From: JBEATZ01 sp041178545
GTDB taxonomy: Bacteria > Planctomycetota > UBA1135 > UBA2386
DNA length: 64,000 nt
Assembly (NCBI GenBank): GCA_041178545.1
Contig: JBEGVB010000024.1
Span: 1-64,000, forward strand
Reading direction: 5' to 3'
In this document: in pieces, positions 50,609 through 61,344 of the stretch
Numbering within the stretch: position 1 is the stretch's first letter
Layout of the letters: each line of letters begins with the position of its first letter
Notes under the pieces: generated by a model
Told to the model about the DNA's origin: nothing
Database searches by the model: none
Seen by the model: the letters and a program-made list of their open reading frames with translations, nothing else
Position numbers and translations under genes: made by a program

Positions 50609-52711
50609 TCACTGCGCGAGACGCGACAGGTCGGCAACCTGGTTCATCAGGGCGTGGAGCTGCTGCAGCAGGGCCAGCCGGTTGGTGCGCAGCGCAGCAT
50701 CATCGACGTTGACCATCACCGCGTCGAAGAACGCGTCCACCGGCGCCTTGAGGGCGGCAAGGGCCACCAGTCCGGCCTGGAAGTCGCCCTTGGCGAACAG
50801 CGGCATCGCCCGTGCGACGGCACCCTCCAGCGCCTTGTGCAGCGCCTGCTCGGCGGGCTCGCGCAGCAGGGCTGTGTCGGTGCGCGCACCCGCAGGCAGC
50901 TCGCTCTTGCGCAGGATGTTGCCGATGCGCTTGTTGGCCTCGGCCAGCGGGACGGCCTCGGCCAGACCGGCAAAGGCACGCACGGCTGCCAGCCTGCGCG
51001 GCACCTCGGCAAGACGCTGGGGTCGCAGGCTCACCACGGAGTCGACCTCCTTGGCACTGAATCCCTGCTCCCGCGCAAGGAACGCGAGCCGGTCGAACAC
51101 GAAGTCCGTGAGGGCCGCGCGCGGGTCGGTGATGCGGTCGCCGAACGCAGGAACGGCCATGCCCACGAGCGCGTCGAGGGCCAGCGGCAGCTCGCGCTCC
51201 GTGACCATGCGGATGACCCCCAGCGCGTGGCGACGAAGGGCAAAAGGGTCCTTGTCCCCAGTGGGCACCTGGCCGATGCCGAACAATCCCACGAGGGTCT
51301 CGACCTTGTCGGCGAGCGCCACGGCGATGCCCGCCTGGTTGCGGGGCAGCGCGTCCCCGGAGAACCGCGGGCGGTAGTGGTCCTCGACCGCCTGCGCGAC
51401 CTCCTCGGCCTCGCGGTCGTTGCGCGCGTAGTACCCACCCATGACGCCCTGCAGCTCGGGGAACTCGCCCACCATGTCGGTGAGCAGGTCGGCCTTCGCC
51501 AGCAGTGCAGCGCGGTCTGCACTGGCTGCCAGCGCGTCACCGCCCAGCGCCTTGCCGATGGCACGAGCGATGGTGCGCACGCGCTCGACGCGCTCGCCCT
51601 GGGTGCCGAGCTTGTTGTGGTAGACGACCTTTGCGAGGCCGGGCACCCGCGACTCGAGCGACTTCTTCCGGTCCTGCTCGAAGAAGAACCGGGCGTCGGC
51701 GAGGCGCGGCCGCACCACGCGTTCGTTGCCCCCGACGACGGCGCTCACGTCCGCAGGACGGATGTTGCTCACCAGCAGGAACCGGTTGCTGAGCCTCCCC
51801 TTCGCGTCGAGCAGCGGGAAGTACTTCTGGTTCTGCTTCATCGTGAGGATGAGGCACTCCTGCGGCACGGCGAGGAACTCCTCCTCGAACGTGCACGACA
51901 GCACGTTGGGGTTCTCGACCAACGAGGTCACCTCGTCCAACAGGTCCTCGTCCTGCACCGGGGACAACCCAGCAGGAGCGCGCTCGGCCAGCTGCCGCAC
52001 GATCTCGGCGCGGCGCGCGGCAAACGAGGTCACCACGCCGCCCTCGTCCAGCAGCTGCGCCTCGTAGGAGTCGGCATCCCGCACCTCGACCACCGCGTGC
52101 TTCGACTCGAAGCGGTGGCCGCGCGTGGTGCGGCCGGACACGAGGCCAAGCCCCGTGAGCGGGACCACTGCGCTCCCGTGCAGCGCGACGATGCCGTGGG
52201 CCGGACGGACGAACTTCACCGAGGACCAGCCGTCGGCCAACTGGTAGGTCATCACCTTGGGGATCGGCAGCTTGGCGAGCGCCTCGTCGAAGGCCGCCTG
52301 CAATGCGTTCCCGAGGCTCGCACCGCTCACGGTGACGTCGAGGTACAGCGTCTCGTTCTTGCCGTCCATCGCGCGCACGGTCCGCGCGAGGGCGGACTCG
52401 TCGAGCCCCATCGAGGCGAGCTTCTTGAGCAGGACCGGCGTCGCCTTGCCGTCGGCGTCGAGCCCGACCTTCACGGGCACCAGCTTCTGGCGCTCCTCAC
52501 GGTCGGCTGCGCGGGCGGCCACGGAGCCGATGGACACGCCGAGGCGCCGCGGGGTGCCGTGGGCACGCACGGTCGCGTCGGCAGGCGCGAGCCCCTGGGC
52601 ACGCAGGCTCGCTGCAATGGAGTCCGCGAACGCGGCACTGAGCCTTGCGAGTGCCTTGGGCGGCAACTCCTCGACGAACAACTCGACCAGCAGGGTGGCA
52701 GTGGCGCTCAC
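50609..52711 (-). CDS. glyS: Glycine--tRNA ligase beta subunit
   Basis: A 700-residue beta subunit of the bacterial alpha2-beta2 glycyl-tRNA synthetase. Characteristic stretches are [15 protein letters not shown] at the N-terminus, [78 protein letters not shown], and a C-terminal DALR-type helical tRNA-binding region ([22 protein letters not shown]). The GTG at 52711 overlaps the glyQ stop (GTGA), as is usual for this pair. Length matches E. coli GlyS (about 689). Confidence 0.96.
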   Translation of the reverse strand: MSATATLLVELFVEELPPKALARLSAAFADSIAASLRAQGLAPADATVRAHGTPRRLGVSIGSVAARAADREERQKLVPVKVGLDADGKATPVLLKKLASMGLDESALARTVRAMDGKNETLYLDVTVSGASLGNALQAAFDEALAKLPIPKVMTYQLADGWSSVKFVRPAHGIVALHGSAVVPLTGLGLVSGRTTRGHRFESKHAVVEVRDADSYEAQLLDEGGVVTSFAARRAEIVRQLAERAPAGLSPVQDEDLLDEVTSLVENPNVLSCTFEEEFLAVPQECLILTMKQNQKYFPLLDAKGRLSNRFLLVSNIRPADVSAVVGGNERVVRPRLADARFFFEQDRKKSLESRVPGLAKVVYHNKLGTQGERVERVRTIARAIGKALGGDALAASADRAALLAKADLLTDMVGEFPELQGVMGGYYARNDREAEEVAQAVEDHYRPRFSGDALPRNQAGIAVALADKVETLVGLFGIGQVPTGDKDPFALRRHALGVIRMVTERELPLALDALVGMAVPAFGDRITDPRAALTDFVFDRLAFLAREQGFSAKEVDSVVSLRPQRLAEVPRRLAAVRAFAGLAEAVPLAEANKRIGNILRKSELPAGARTDTALLREPAEQALHKALEGAVARAMPLFAKGDFQAGLVALAALKAPVDAFFDAVMVNVDDAALRTNRLALLQQLHALMNQVADLSRLAQ

Positions 52712-53640
52712 GCGGCACCACCCTTCTTCGCGTCGGCCTCGAGCCGTGCCAGCACCTCCGCCGACCACGCCTTGGGCGCCATGGGGAAGCCGAGACGTGC
52801 GCGGCTGTCGACGTAGCTTGCGGCTACGGCGCGCGCGAGGTTGCGGATGCGGCCGATGTACGCCGCACGCTCGGTCACGCTGATGGCGCCGCGGGCGTCC
52901 AGCAGGTTGAAGGTGTGCGCAGCCTTGAGCAGCTGCTCGTACGCGGGCAGCGCCAGTTTCTGTTCCATCAGCAGCTTGCTCTGCTTCTCGTGCGCGGCAA
53001 ACGCCTGCAGCAGGAACTCGACGTCGCTGTGCTCGAAGTTGTAGGCGCTCTGCTCGACCTCGTTCTGGTGGAACACGTCGCCGTACTTCACGCCCTCGGC
53101 AAACGTCAGGTCGAACACGTTCTCGACTCCCTGCAGGTACATGGCCAGGCGCTCGAGTCCGTAGGTGATCTCACCGGTGATCGGCTTGCAGTCGATGCCG
53201 CCCACCTGCTGGAAGTAGGTGAACTGCGTCACCTCCATGCCGTTGAGCCACACCTCCCAGCCGAGGCCCCAGCAGCCGAGGGTCGGGTTCTCCCAGTCGT
53301 CCTCGACGAAGCGCACGTCGTTGCGCTTCAGGTCGAAACCCACCGCCTCCAGCGAGCCGAGGTAGAGCTCGAGGATGTTGGCGGGCGCGGGTTTCAGTAC
53401 CACCTGGTACTGGTAGTAGTGCTGCAGTCGGTTCGGGTTCTGGCCGTAGCGGCCGTCCTTGGGCCGCCGGCTCGGCTGCACGTACGCGGCCTTCCACGGC
53501 TCCGGGCCGAGCGCGCGCAGGAACGTGCCGGTGTGGCTGGTGCCAGCGCCCACCTCCATGTCGTAGGGCTGGAGCAGGGTGCAACCCTGCCGGTCCCAGT
53601 ATTCCTGCAGACGGAGAATCAGTTGCTGGAAGGTGAGCAT
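52708..53640 (-). CDS. glyQ: Glycine--tRNA ligase alpha subunit
   Basis: A 310-residue class II synthetase catalytic subunit charging tRNA-Gly together with GlyS. It is strongly conserved: [89 protein letters not shown] and [17 protein letters not shown]. The ATG at 53640 is the family start. It lies 47 bp after the GT2 gene in the same direction and overlaps glyS. Confidence 0.97.
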   Translation of the reverse strand: MLTFQQLILRLQEYWDRQGCTLLQPYDMEVGAGTSHTGTFLRALGPEPWKAAYVQPSRRPKDGRYGQNPNRLQHYYQYQVVLKPAPANILELYLGSLEAVGFDLKRNDVRFVEDDWENPTLGCWGLGWEVWLNGMEVTQFTYFQQVGGIDCKPITGEITYGLERLAMYLQGVENVFDLTFAEGVKYGDVFHQNEVEQSAYNFEHSDVEFLLQAFAAHEKQSKLLMEQKLALPAYEQLLKAAHTFNLLDARGAISVTERAAYIGRIRNLARAVAASYVDSRARLGFPMAPKAWSAEVLARLEADAKKGGAA

Positions 53641-53687
53641 CGCGGTCGCGCCGGATCCTAGGACCCCGCTGCACGACGCGCCACGAC

Positions 53688-54824
53688 TCAGTGCCTGCAC
53701 ATGCCCGCGCGCAGTGCGCGGAGCGGGTGGTGCGTGCCGCGCCAACGGATGCCGCCGCGCACGAGGGCCAGCACCGTGGAGCGCAGCAGGGCGAGAGGCA
53801 GCAGGACGCGCGCAAGGGGCACCACCAGTGCAGCGGCCCACGGTGCCCCGTCGCGCCGTGCCAGGGCAAGTGCAGGGACCACGGCACTCGCGGCCCCGGC
53901 AAGCGCCACCCAGCCCAGCGGGTGCACGAGTGGTGCGCCGAGCGAGGCGCAAAACACTGCCAGCGCGACAGCTGCGGCCCCGAGCGCGAGGGCGGTGCGG
54001 AAACGCGTGGCGGCGAAGAAGTTCTTCTCCAGCACGAAGAACAGGTCGCCGAGGGTGCAGCCCCAATCGACGGTGAGTTCGCGGGGCGCGAACCAGACCC
54101 GCGCCCGCACCCCGTGGCGAAACAGCAGGAAGCCGAGGTACACGTCGTCGAGCACCTCCATGGCGAGCGGCTCGTGGCCGCCCACGGCCCGGTGGTCGGC
54201 AGCGCGCACCAGGTTGCAGGCACCGAGGCCGGCAAAGGTGCGCGGTGGCTCGCGCAGCACCAGCCACAGCCGCGGCATGGCCATGAGCTGGAACGCGAGC
54301 CAGCCCGCCCAGCCGCCGACTCCCGCATGCCGTGGCCCGGGCAACAGCATCAGGTGGCCCGCACCGGCATGCATGCCTGCAGCAAGGGCGCGCGCGAGCG
54401 CGTCCGGGGCAAAGCGTGCATCGGCGTCGGTGAACAGCAGCCACTCACCCGTGGCCACGCGGGTGCCCTGCACCAGCGCATGGGGCTTGCCGAGCCAGCC
54501 CGCGGGCAGTTCGCGCACGGTGACGACGCGTACACGGGCATCCTCGACCGCAAGGCGCCCCAGCACCGCACCAGTGCCATCCGTCGACCGGTCGTCCACC
54601 ACCACCACGTCGAGGTCGACATGGCGTTGCGCCAGCAGCGCGCGCACCGTGGCCTCGACCTCGTGGGCGCCGTCCCGCACCGCGACCACGGCCGTCACGC
54701 GCGGCATGGGGCCGGACACTCCCGCAGGCAGGTCCGGGACCGCTCGCACCGCCACCAGTTCCAGCGTGGACCAGGCTGCGTGCACGGCGCCCAGTGCGAC
54801 ACAGGTGGCACCGAGCGCGTCCAT
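53688..54824 (-). CDS. Family 2 glycosyltransferase, membrane-associated
   Basis: A 378-residue GT-A enzyme. A short N-terminal hydrophobic segment leads to the catalytic domain at about 40-270: [52 protein letters not shown] with the metal-binding DAD, and [17 protein letters not shown] for the general-base region. Hydrophobic helices occupy about 285-350. This arrangement is like hopanoid- or carotenoid-type and polysaccharide GT2 enzymes; donor and acceptor are not predictable. It starts four bases after the PTPS-like stop and precedes glyQ. Confidence 0.87.
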   Translation of the reverse strand: MDALGATCVALGAVHAAWSTLELVAVRAVPDLPAGVSGPMPRVTAVVAVRDGAHEVEATVRALLAQRHVDLDVVVVDDRSTDGTGAVLGRLAVEDARVRVVTVRELPAGWLGKPHALVQGTRVATGEWLLFTDADARFAPDALARALAAGMHAGAGHLMLLPGPRHAGVGGWAGWLAFQLMAMPRLWLVLREPPRTFAGLGACNLVRAADHRAVGGHEPLAMEVLDDVYLGFLLFRHGVRARVWFAPRELTVDWGCTLGDLFFVLEKNFFAATRFRTALALGAAAVALAVFCASLGAPLVHPLGWVALAGAASAVVPALALARRDGAPWAAALVVPLARVLLPLALLRSTVLALVRGGIRWRGTHHPLRALRAGMCRH

Positions 54825-54828
54825 CTGC

Positions 54829-55335
54829 TCAGGATTCCACGGTGTAGATACCGCGCTGGCCGGGCGTCTCCTCGACCCCCACCGAGAGCTTCTGCACGTG
54901 CAGGCCGGGCCAGTGCCTCTCGATGCGCGCCAGGATCTCGCGGCCCACCCACGTGGCGAGGTTCTCGGCCGAACTGTTGCTGATCGGCAGCACGATCACC
55001 TCCTTCGCGGGGATGGAGTAGAAGCGCTCGCCGTAACGGATCTCCATCTGGCCGTCGGCCGTCGGCCGCGCCGTGAGGACCGGGTGCTGGCCGGGGATCA
55101 GCACGTGCTCGTCGAGGCTGTCCACCAACTCGCGGATGAGCGGCTTGATCTCCTTGAAGTTGAGCACCAGCCCGTGCTGGTCGAGGCCGGTCTGCACGTC
55201 CACGTAGACCTTGTAGTTGTGGCCGTGCAACTGCTCCGCGGTGCCGTCCGGGAAGATGAGGAAGTGCGCGGCACTGAACTTCAGGTAGTCCTTGTGGACG
55301 CTGATCGACCAGGATTCACGGGGCGTGCTCGGCAT
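54829..55335 (-). CDS. 6-pyruvoyl-tetrahydropterin synthase / QueD family protein, catalytic Cys not in place
   Basis: A 168-residue T-fold protein. Zinc-ligand motifs FSAAHFL near 20-26 and LHGHNYKVYVDV near 36-47 are intact, and FKEIKPLIRELVDSLDEHVLIP and the C-terminal VGVEETPGQRGIYTV supply the remaining conserved Asp/His/Glu positions. In QueD and PTPS the zinc motif is preceded by Cys in CxxxHGH; here the sequence is AEQLHGH, with Ala at that position and Glu next to it. The reaction may therefore differ from 6-carboxy-tetrahydropterin synthesis, for instance a PTPS-III-like folate role, but that is inference. It lies between the NAGPA protein and GT2 genes. Confidence 0.82.
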   Translation of the reverse strand: MPSTPRESWSISVHKDYLKFSAAHFLIFPDGTAEQLHGHNYKVYVDVQTGLDQHGLVLNFKEIKPLIRELVDSLDEHVLIPGQHPVLTARPTADGQMEIRYGERFYSIPAKEVIVLPISNSSAENLATWVGREILARIERHWPGLHVQKLSVGVEETPGQRGIYTVES

Positions 55336-55367
55336 GGCGGCTCCCACGCAGCGTAGCGGGGCCGGGC

Positions 55368-56561
55368 TCAGGTCCCCAAGGTCATGTGCAGTCGCGCGCT
55401 CGCAACAAGACCTGCGTACCCGGCACACGGTGCCGACGGTGCCTGCAGCAGCACCCACTGGGCCCCGAGGACGACCCCGACGAATGCCGGGTTGGTGGGC
55501 ACCAGCCATGGCCAGCTGGCCGCCCCGCCGGACTGCGGCACGAACGAGTAGCTGGGCGCGTTGAGGAACGTGCAGGTCCCACAGCTGCTCTCGTTGCCCG
55601 GGAAGCCGAGCCCGACGAACGGCAGCGCCCCCGCAGGCGCGCCCTGCAGCGTCAGGGCGAAGTTGGTGCTGCCAAGCGTGAAGGCGCCTGTGGTGCCGAT
55701 CGTGCCCGCGCTGCCGCACGAACTGCCCACGGTGACCACCGAGGAGGCCGCGACCGAGAAGCCCAGGTGGTTGGCCACCGCGCGGTGGCTGCCGCCGCTG
55801 GGCCGGTTCTGGACCAGCGTGCCGCCGGGCGGTGACCACAGGAGCGAGGACGAGCCGCCGCCGTCGAGGTTGACGGCGCGCCACGCGCCCATGGCGATGA
55901 GAACGTTGGCGACCTCGGGCAGCGTCATGCCCACCGACCAACCAGTCTGCCGGCCGTCCACCACCACGAGGTAGAGGGTCGTGCCCTGCTGGTTGGTGCC
56001 CACTGCCGTGCGCGGGTTGCGGACGAGAGGGTCGACGCGCGCCGTCGTGCCGGTGTTGACCCCGTCCGTCACGAGCAGCGTGCCGGGCACCGTGTCGGTG
56101 CTGCTGGGCCCGACACCTGCAACGGCCCACTGTGCTGCGGCCGCCTGCGCGGTCGTGATGTTGCCGATGGTTGCAATGCGGTTCGATCCGATCGCGAGCG
56201 CGGGGTCCGGGGCGGTGCCGAACTGGCGCACGGGCGAAACCAGCGCACCATTGCTCTTGCTGAGCCCGATCACGTCCGCGGTCGTCGCCGTGAAGGTGCC
56301 GAAGAAGTTGGCGTTGACCGACAACTGGTTGCCGAGCCGCGTGTGCCAGCTCAGCGTCGTCTCCAGCACGGCCTCGTGGGACTGGGCCGGGACCAGTGGC
56401 GCGGTGACGTGGATCCTCAACCTCGGGTCGGCAAGGTCCACCACGGCAACGAAACCGCGTGCCGTGCCGCCCGTCGTCGACCACGTCTGCGCTGCCACCG
56501 TGACCTGGGCTTGCGCCGCCACGGCGAGTGCCAGCCCAGCGAGAACCGCGCGAACCACCAT
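55368..56561 (-). CDS. Secreted phosphodiester glycosidase (NAGPA domain) protein
   Basis: A 397-residue exported protein with signal peptide ending near VAAQAQ. Residues about 30-270 form the NAGPA domain: LSVNANFFGTFT near 79, NPRTAVGTNQQGTTLYLVVVDGR, and the diagnostic GAWRAVNLDGGGSSSLLW near 226-243. The family includes the GlcNAc-1-phosphodiester alpha-N-acetylglucosaminidase and bacterial wall or exopolysaccharide-associated enzymes. Residues 280-397 are beta-rich and carry a divergent copy of the C-terminal module shared with the proteins at 12888 and 16225. First gene of the minus-strand run continuing to the esterase. Confidence 0.87.
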   Translation of the reverse strand: MVVRAVLAGLALAVAAQAQVTVAAQTWSTTGGTARGFVAVVDLADPRLRIHVTAPLVPAQSHEAVLETTLSWHTRLGNQLSVNANFFGTFTATTADVIGLSKSNGALVSPVRQFGTAPDPALAIGSNRIATIGNITTAQAAAAQWAVAGVGPSSTDTVPGTLLVTDGVNTGTTARVDPLVRNPRTAVGTNQQGTTLYLVVVDGRQTGWSVGMTLPEVANVLIAMGAWRAVNLDGGGSSSLLWSPPGGTLVQNRPSGGSHRAVANHLGFSVAASSVVTVGSSCGSAGTIGTTGAFTLGSTNFALTLQGAPAGALPFVGLGFPGNESSCGTCTFLNAPSYSFVPQSGGAASWPWLVPTNPAFVGVVLGAQWVLLQAPSAPCAGYAGLVASARLHMTLGT

Positions 56562-56750
56562 GTCCTCAACTTAGCCCACCGGGGAAGGGCGGGGACAGGC
56601 GGGCCACCCCCGCTTCCCGTCGACCCATCGACCGGAAATCCGAGGTTCCAGCCGGGCCACCCTTGATCGCCGCTGGGCCATGTGCTGCAAAGGTGCCATG
56701 GCAGGGGCTCTGGTGCCCCGCCGCACCCACAACCAAGGATCGAGAACAAC

Positions 56751-56942
56751 ATGAGCCAGAACTTCGACCGCCTGGTCCAGGCCATCGAGGCCATCCGCGA
56801 GGACGTGGCCAAGGCTGACGGTGGCAACAAGGCCGCCAAGACGCGCGTGCGCAAGGCGATGCAGGACGTGAAGAACATCGCCCAGGACGTCCGCAAGGAA
56901 ATGCTGGGCGCCGGCGAGGCCGGCGAGGGCGGCGACAGCTGA
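56751..56942 (+). CDS. Histone H1-like small basic/acidic-tailed protein
   Basis: A 63-residue protein. Its helical core FDRLVQAIEAIREDVAKADGG plus NKAAKTRVRKAMQDVKNIAQDVRKEML resembles the Hc1/histone-H1-like proteins of Bacteroidota and Chlamydiae (GNKAA..R.RKAL..IK..A...RKE). Such proteins bind DNA and compact chromatin. The tail (GAGEAGEGGDS) is acidic rather than the usual Lys/Ala-rich tail, so DNA affinity may be low. The ATG at 56751 has aagga upstream. It appears monocistronic; the 190 bp before it contain a small ggggc/gcccc hairpin. Confidence 0.7.
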   Translation: MSQNFDRLVQAIEAIREDVAKADGGNKAAKTRVRKAMQDVKNIAQDVRKEMLGAGEAGEGGDS

Positions 56943-57029
56943 CCCGTACCCGGGCCGGGACGCTGCGCGGGCCCTCCCCGGGGCCCCGCGGCGCCCGCCG
57001 GCCCAGTGCAGCGCACCCCATCGCGCCCC

Positions 57030-57359
57030 ATGGACCTTGCCGCGATCCCGTGGCGCGAGACCCGGTACCCGGGTGTGCGGATCCACTTCTACGCGAGCGA
57101 CCGGACCTCGGGCCGCGTGGTGGCCTTGATCGCGATGGAACCGGGCTGCGGCTACCCCCGCCACCTGCACCGCGACGCCGAGGACATCCTGGTGCTCCAG
57201 GGCGGCTACGCCGACGAGTTCGCGACCTACCTACAGGGCAGCTGCGCCCACTACGGGCGTGGCACGTGCCACAGCCCGGTTGCCCTGCGGAGCGGCCCCA
57301 CCTGCGTGCTGCTGACCACGGCCACCGAGGGCATCCAACTGCTCGACGGCACGGACTGA
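57030..57359 (+). CDS. Cupin domain protein (ChrR-like)
   Basis: A 109-residue cupin. The metal-binding motif appears as GCGYPRHLHRDAEDILVLQGGYADE, in the G(X)5HXH(X)3-4E(X)6G pattern, with a looser second motif at HYGRGTCHSPVA. ChrR-type anti-sigma cupins and dioxygenase-like cupins share this form, but no sigma factor is adjacent. The ATG at 57030 is used; an upstream start at 57006 would add eight residues and has no clear Shine-Dalgarno. It is convergent with fusA. Confidence 0.8.
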   Translation: MDLAAIPWRETRYPGVRIHFYASDRTSGRVVALIAMEPGCGYPRHLHRDAEDILVLQGGYADEFATYLQGSCAHYGRGTCHSPVALRSGPTCVLLTTATEGIQLLDGTD

Positions 57360-57396
57360 CGCGCTGCACGGACGCTGCGGGCCCCCGGAAACGAGA

Positions 57397-57430
57397 CCGG
57401 CGCCCCCGACCGTGAGGTCGAGCGCGCCGG
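57397..57430. terminator. Hairpin between the convergent cupin and fusA genes
   Basis: Arms ccggcgc (57397-57403) and gcgccgg (57424-57430) enclose an inner gacc/ggtc stem with a gtga loop. It lies in the 114-bp gap between two convergent stops, where a bidirectional terminator is expected. There is no T-tract on either strand, so termination is inferred. Confidence 0.45.
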
Positions 57431-57473
57431 CTGTGGCGGTCCGGGCAGCTGCAGCCGCCGGGACGCGGTCAAC

Positions 57474-59552
57474 TCACTTGGCGTATTCCTCGAGCACCTT
57501 GGTGGCGATGTTCGGCGGCACCGGCTCGTAGCTGGCGGGCTCCATGGTGTACGTGCCGCGACCCTGGGTCAGCGAACGAAGCATCGTGGAGTACTGGAAC
57601 ATCTCGGCGAGCGGCACCTTGCCGGTCACGGCGGAGATGCCACCCGGCTTGGAGATCATCTCCTCGACCAGGCCGCGGCGGCTGCTGAGGTCGCCGATGA
57701 CGTCGCCGGTCTTCTCCTCGGGCGTCTCGATCTCGATCTTCATGATCGGCTCGAGCAGCAGCGAGTTGTTCTCGGCGGCCATGCGGAAGGCGAGCACGCC
57801 TGCGGCCTCGAACGCCATCGTCGAGGAGTCGACGTCATGGCTCTGGCCGTCCCACAGCTCGGCGACGATCTTGCAGTACGGGAAGCCGATACGGCCACCG
57901 CCGGTGACCGCCTGCTTGATGCCGTACTCGACCGAGGGGATGTACTCACGCGGCACCGAGCCGCCCTTCACCGCGTCGACGAAGTTGAGGTCCTCGACGG
58001 TCTCGTCCACCGTGAAGCGCACGCGCGCCACGGCGAACTGGCCCGAGCCACCCGACTGCTTGATGTGGCGTGCCTCGACGTCCTTCGGGCCCTTGAGGGT
58101 CATCTTGTAGGCGACCTTCGGGCGACCCACGACCACCGGGATCTTGTAGTCGTTCTGGATCATGTTGCACTTCACCTCGAGGTGGAGTTCGCCCATGCCC
58201 GAGATGACCATCTGGCCGGTCTGCTCGTCGGTGCGCGCCTTGAACGTCGGGTCCTCGCGCACGAACTTGCCGATCACCGTCGACAGCTTGTCGCGGTCGC
58301 TCTGGTTCTTCGGCTCGATGGCCATGCTGATCACGGTGTCCGGGAAGTTCATGGCCTCGAACACGACCGGGTTCTCCTTGGTGGAGAGCGTGTCGCCCGT
58401 GATCGAGTCCTTGATGCCCACCGCCGCCACGATGTCACCGGCGCGCGCACTGTCGATCGGCTCGCGGTTGTTGGCGTGCATGCGCATGAGGCGGCCGATG
58501 CGCTCGAAGCGGCGCAGGCGCGCGTTGTAGTACTTCTCGCCCTGGACCATCTCGCCCGTGTAGATGCGGATGAAGGTGAGGTCGCCGTTCGGGTCGCTGA
58601 TGGTCTTGAAGACCAGGCCACTGAAGGGCTCCTGCGGCATGAGCGGGCGGGCGACCACCTCGCCGGAATCGGGGTTCTTGCCCTCGATCGGGGGCACGTC
58701 CAGCGGGCTCGGCAGGTAGTCGACGATGGCGTCGAGCACGAGCTGGACACCCTTGTCCTTGAAGGCCGAGCCGCAGAACACCGGGGTGAACTTGAGCTCG
58801 AGGGTGCCCTTGCGGATCGCCGCCTTGACCTCGTCGTTGGAGATCTCCTCGCCGCCGAGGAACTTCTCGATGAGCTTGTCGTCGGCCTCGGCCACCGCCT
58901 CGATCATCTTCTCGCGCTGGGCCTTGGCCTCGGCCATCAGGGCCGCGGGGATCTCGCTCACCGTCATCTCGCGTGCGTCGTCATCCGACCAGACGCACAA
59001 GCGCATGTTGACGAGGTCGACGACGCCAGCGAACTCCTTCTCCTTGCCGTAGGGCATGACCATCGGCACGGCGTTGGCGTTGAGGCGCTTCCGCATCGAC
59101 TCGACGGCCTTGTAGAAGTCGGCGCCGGTGCGGTCCATCTTGTTGACGAACGCGACGCGCGGGACCTTGTAGCGGTTGGCCTGGCGCCACACCGTCTCGG
59201 ACTGCGGCTGCACGCCTGCCACGGCGCAGAACACGCCGACGGCACCGTCGAGAACGCGGAGCGAGCGCTCCACCTCGGCCGTGAAGTCCACGTGGCCCGG
59301 GGTGTCGATGAGGCTCATGCGGTGCTCGCGCCAGAAGCACGTCGTCGCGGCCGACGTGATCGTGATGCCGCGCTTCCGCTCCTCCTCGAGGTAGTCCATC
59401 GTGGCAGCACCCTCGTGCACCTCACCGATCTTGTGGCTCTTGCCGGTGATGAAGAGGATGCGCTCGCTGAACGTCGTCTTGCCCGCGTCGATGTGTGCGA
59501 TCACACCGAAGTTGCGGTAGGTCTTGATGGTCTGGGCGTCTTTTTGCGACAT
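57474..59552 (-). CDS. fusA: Elongation factor G
   Basis: A 692-residue translational GTPase catalysing ribosomal translocation. G-domain motifs are [15 protein letters not shown] (G1) near 17, [10 protein letters not shown] (G2), DTPGHVDF (G3) near 84 and NKMDRTG (G4) near 138. Domains II-V follow, including the catalytic-loop region [11 protein letters not shown] near 455. Length is that of canonical EF-G. No ribosomal protein or tuf gene flanks it, so it is not in the str operon and may be a second copy; sequence alone does not decide. The ATG at 59552 gives [20 protein letters not shown], a standard EF-G start. Confidence 0.96.
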   Translation of the reverse strand: MSQKDAQTIKTYRNFGVIAHIDAGKTTFSERILFITGKSHKIGEVHEGAATMDYLEEERKRGITITSAATTCFWREHRMSLIDTPGHVDFTAEVERSLRVLDGAVGVFCAVAGVQPQSETVWRQANRYKVPRVAFVNKMDRTGADFYKAVESMRKRLNANAVPMVMPYGKEKEFAGVVDLVNMRLCVWSDDDAREMTVSEIPAALMAEAKAQREKMIEAVAEADDKLIEKFLGGEEISNDEVKAAIRKGTLELKFTPVFCGSAFKDKGVQLVLDAIVDYLPSPLDVPPIEGKNPDSGEVVARPLMPQEPFSGLVFKTISDPNGDLTFIRIYTGEMVQGEKYYNARLRRFERIGRLMRMHANNREPIDSARAGDIVAAVGIKDSITGDTLSTKENPVVFEAMNFPDTVISMAIEPKNQSDRDKLSTVIGKFVREDPTFKARTDEQTGQMVISGMGELHLEVKCNMIQNDYKIPVVVGRPKVAYKMTLKGPKDVEARHIKQSGGSGQFAVARVRFTVDETVEDLNFVDAVKGGSVPREYIPSVEYGIKQAVTGGGRIGFPYCKIVAELWDGQSHDVDSSTMAFEAAGVLAFRMAAENNSLLLEPIMKIEIETPEEKTGDVIGDLSSRRGLVEEMISKPGGISAVTGKVPLAEMFQYSTMLRSLTQGRGTYTMEPASYEPVPPNIATKVLEEYAK

Positions 59553-59667
59553 GGGTCTCGGGGGAGCTGGCGGATTGGAAGGCCGAACAGGTTAGCGAGC
59601 CCCCCCCGGGGGTCAACCAGACCCGCCCTCCGGGAGCCAAGAAACCCCGCAGGCGGGCCGGTGCGCC

Positions 59668-61344
59668 TCAGCCGCCCGCGAGCACGCGCTGGGCCGCGGC
59701 GAGGCGCGGGGGATCCTGGTTCCAGCCGAAGTAGAAGCGCTGGAAGCCCTCGAACTCGGCCTGCAGGGCGGCCCGGTCCCGCCCGGCAGCCCCTGCCACC
59801 CACTGGTCGATCACGGTGCGGATGTCGGTGAACTCGATGCCATCGACGCCCTTCATGCGGTCCATGAGCCCCTGGTCCCAGTGCACGAGGAGCACGGGCA
59901 TCCCGAACAGCCGCGCCTCGCGCCACGGCTCCACCTCGCCCCACTTGGGACCGAGCCAGAGCTGGACCCGTCGCTCGAACAGGTACTCGGGCCGCATCAG
60001 GATCGACTTCTCGTGGCCGATCCGACCGCGCTCGGGCAGCTCCATGGTGGCAAGGGTGCGGTCGGTGAGGCCGGCGGCGCCCTCGAGCGCATAGGGGAAG
60101 CGCGCCTCGTACACGAACATGGCCTGGCTGCCGAAGAACACCACGCGGGCACCCTCGGGGCCCAGCGCCTCGCGCACCCTGCGCGCCAACGCACGTTCTG
60201 CTGCGACCTTCTCGACCGGGTACTGCTCGCGCTCCTCGGTGACGCCGTCCACCTCCGTGTGCAAGCCGCGCAGCTGCGGGTGCTCGCTCCACGCCAACGT
60301 GGCACCGGCAACCACGGCGAGGGCCGCCCACTGGCCGGCCGGGGCGAGCCACCTGCGCACCAGCAACTCGACCGCGAGGTAGAGCAGCGGCGTGACCGGC
60401 AGCAGGAAACGACCGAACATGAAGTCGCCGCCCACCCACACGACGAACGCCCCGTACGTGAACACGACGAGGGCGAGCCAACGCCAGGCCCAGGCAGCAG
60501 GGGCGGCGGACTCGGCGGCCCCGCGGGCCGTGCGCGGGGCGACCAGCAGGAACAGTGCGGCCAGGAGCGCGGGCACCAGCACCCAGTACGACTGCAGGTA
60601 GAGCGCCACGTAGTGCAGGCCCTGGCTCGCATAGGCGTCACCGGCGGACTTGGCGTGGAAGGTGTTGGGCACCAGGTCGCCGTAGTAGGAGAGCCGCCAG
60701 GCGAGGAACGAGCCGAACAAGGCGAGTGCCGGCACCGCGTAGGCAACGAAGGACCCCACGCCGCGGGTGCGGACCGAGTGCCATGCAGCAGCACCTGCGG
60801 CAAGCACCGCGAGGACGGCACCGTCGGGGCGCGTCATGGCCGTGAATGCGGCCACGGCACCCGCAGCAGCCCAGCTGCGTGGTCGGTTGGCCCCGCCCAC
60901 CAGGCCCACCAGCACCACGGTGCACAGCTGGAACAGGGCGGTCTCGAGGCCGCAGCTGCTGAACGACTGGCTGTGGTGGTGAAGCAACAGGCAGACCGCG
61001 GCAACGGGCAGGGCCCGGTCGGCAGGCAGCAGGCGGCGCCCGGCCCATGCGAGCGCCAGGCCACACAGCGCGAAGCATGCGATGCCCGCATGCTGGCTGA
61101 AGACCACGGGGTCGCGCCCGAGCCGGGCCGCGGCAGCGCACAACAGCGTCCACGTGAAGTTGCTGTAGCCCTCGACCCGCTCCTCGGCGTTGAACACGAG
61201 GCCAAGGCCCTCGGCGAGGTTCACGGCATACCGGTAGGTGATGAATGCGTCGTCGCACAGCCAGCGCAACGAGAGGGCACGGGCGACGCCGAGGGCGAGC
61301 GCGGCACAGAGCACCAGCAGGCCGAGTCGGGACATGCGGGTCAT
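59668..61344 (-). CDS. GT-C glycosyltransferase-like polytopic membrane protein (AftB-like), second of a tandem pair
   Basis: A 558-residue protein with roughly ten hydrophobic helices in the first 380 residues and a soluble C-terminal domain. The first extracytoplasmic loop carries CDDAFITYRYAVNLAEGLG then VEGYSNFTWTLL, the signature of AftB-like arabinofuranosyl/GT-C transferases that use polyprenyl-phosphate donors. MTRPDGAVLAVL and YYGDLVPNTFHAKS are also conserved in that group. The sugar is not predictable. The ATG at 61344 overlaps the stop of the paralogue upstream (ATGA); a start at 61359 would add five residues. Confidence 0.82.
   Translation of the reverse strand: MTRMSRLGLLVLCAALALGVARALSLRWLCDDAFITYRYAVNLAEGLGLVFNAEERVEGYSNFTWTLLCAAAARLGRDPVVFSQHAGIACFALCGLALAWAGRRLLPADRALPVAAVCLLLHHHSQSFSSCGLETALFQLCTVVLVGLVGGANRPRSWAAAGAVAAFTAMTRPDGAVLAVLAAGAAAWHSVRTRGVGSFVAYAVPALALFGSFLAWRLSYYGDLVPNTFHAKSAGDAYASQGLHYVALYLQSYWVLVPALLAALFLLVAPRTARGAAESAAPAAWAWRWLALVVFTYGAFVVWVGGDFMFGRFLLPVTPLLYLAVELLVRRWLAPAGQWAALAVVAGATLAWSEHPQLRGLHTEVDGVTEEREQYPVEKVAAERALARRVREALGPEGARVVFFGSQAMFVYEARFPYALEGAAGLTDRTLATMELPERGRIGHEKSILMRPEYLFERRVQLWLGPKWGEVEPWREARLFGMPVLLVHWDQGLMDRMKGVDGIEFTDIRTVIDQWVAGAAGRDRAALQAEFEGFQRFYFGWNQDPPRLAAAQRVLAGG

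Noticed and set aside
49769..52816. A 1015-codon open frame on the plus strand opposite glyS and the esterase
   Set aside because: Antisense shadow of glyS; composition is typical of a GC-driven open frame, with no motifs.
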